Assembly: GCF_018861755.1 (NCBI RefSeq)
Contig: NZ_JAHLEF010000013.1
Span: forward strand, 57,087-121,086
Length of the DNA stretch: 64,000 bases
Direction of reading: 5' to 3'
Source of the DNA: Clostridium sp. CF012
Lineage (GTDB): Bacteria; Bacillota; Clostridia; Clostridiales; Clostridiaceae
Of the stretch, positions 63,928 to 64,000 are shown in pieces (position 1 is the stretch's first letter; each line of letters begins with the position of its first letter). The notes under the pieces were generated by a model that was given only the letters and a program-made list of their open reading frames with translations, was not told where the DNA came from and made no database searches. The translations under genes and the position numbers were made by a program.

Positions 63928-64000
<73 letters not shown>

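Overview
The window is a low-G+C, spore-former chromosome segment spanning the replication origin. Gene content and order (rpmH-rnpA-yidD-yidC-jag-mnmE-mnmG-rsmG-noc-parA-parB to the left of dnaA; dnaA-dnaN-yaaA-recF-remB-gyrB-gyrA-16S to the right), AT-rich coding, TTG starts behind strong GGAGG sites, and sporulation-type genes (yyaC, ytvI-like, spore Lon) all point to Clostridium sensu stricto. The species is not determined from the sequence.

Layout. 1-9.9 kb: tail of a cis-prenyltransferase, small unknown proteins, a soluble hybrid histidine kinase, a G5/M23 peptidase, the DnaD-like/helicase-loader pair and a secreted 5'-nucleotidase with an SH3 tail. 10.06-10.75 kb: eight tRNA genes, made by tandem duplication of a Glu-Val-Asp-Thr cassette, with one promoter and one terminator. 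11-17.4 kb (+ strand): a BaiN-type flavoprotein, an ECF sigma/anti-sigma pair, and thrS behind two tandem T-box leaders. 17.5-27.6 kb: mixed metabolism (thioesterase, ECF S component, DUF1858, purA, FAD oxidoreductase, yhaM), an orphan OppC-like permease, a membrane protein of unknown function, PAP2, tRNA-Thr(CGU). 27.6-30.4 kb: TM2 protein and a plasmid-type ParR/ParM segregation pair with a repeat-rich candidate centromere. 30.4-39.3 kb (- strand): dnaB, spore Lon, rplI, gdpP, DUF2232, MazG-like, rpsR-ssb-rpsF, DUF951. 39.3-43.4 kb: Se/S carrier (DUF3343), YedF, then divergently a cysteine-desulfurase-like enzyme, an AI-2E/YtvI permease and yyaC. 43.6-53.8 kb: UPF0180, DUF4446, parB, parA, noc, rsmG, mnmG, mnmE, jag, yidC, yidD, rnpA, rpmH. 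53.8-55.9 kb: bipartite oriC around dnaA. 55.9-64 kb: dnaN to gyrA and the start of a 16S rRNA gene.

Gene orientation flips at about 54 kb as expected for bidirectional replication. Replication initiation (DnaA, DnaD, loader, DnaB, SSB, DnaN, gyrase), chromosome segregation (ParA, ParB, Noc, two parS sites), tRNA modification (MnmE, MnmG) and membrane insertion (YidC, YidD, Jag) are all encoded near the origin.

Most notable non-coding signals: (1) a dispersed long-palindrome repeat present three times (12.3, 17.4 and 30.2 kb) with visible compensatory base changes, each copy next to a gene 3' end; (2) a chromosomal parMR locus with a candidate centromere; (3) tandem threonine T-boxes; (4) a parS site forming the centre of the noc terminator palindrome; (5) two terminator-like hairpins that contain the ribosome binding site of the next gene; (6) a DnaA-trio-like unwinding element between dnaA and dnaN.
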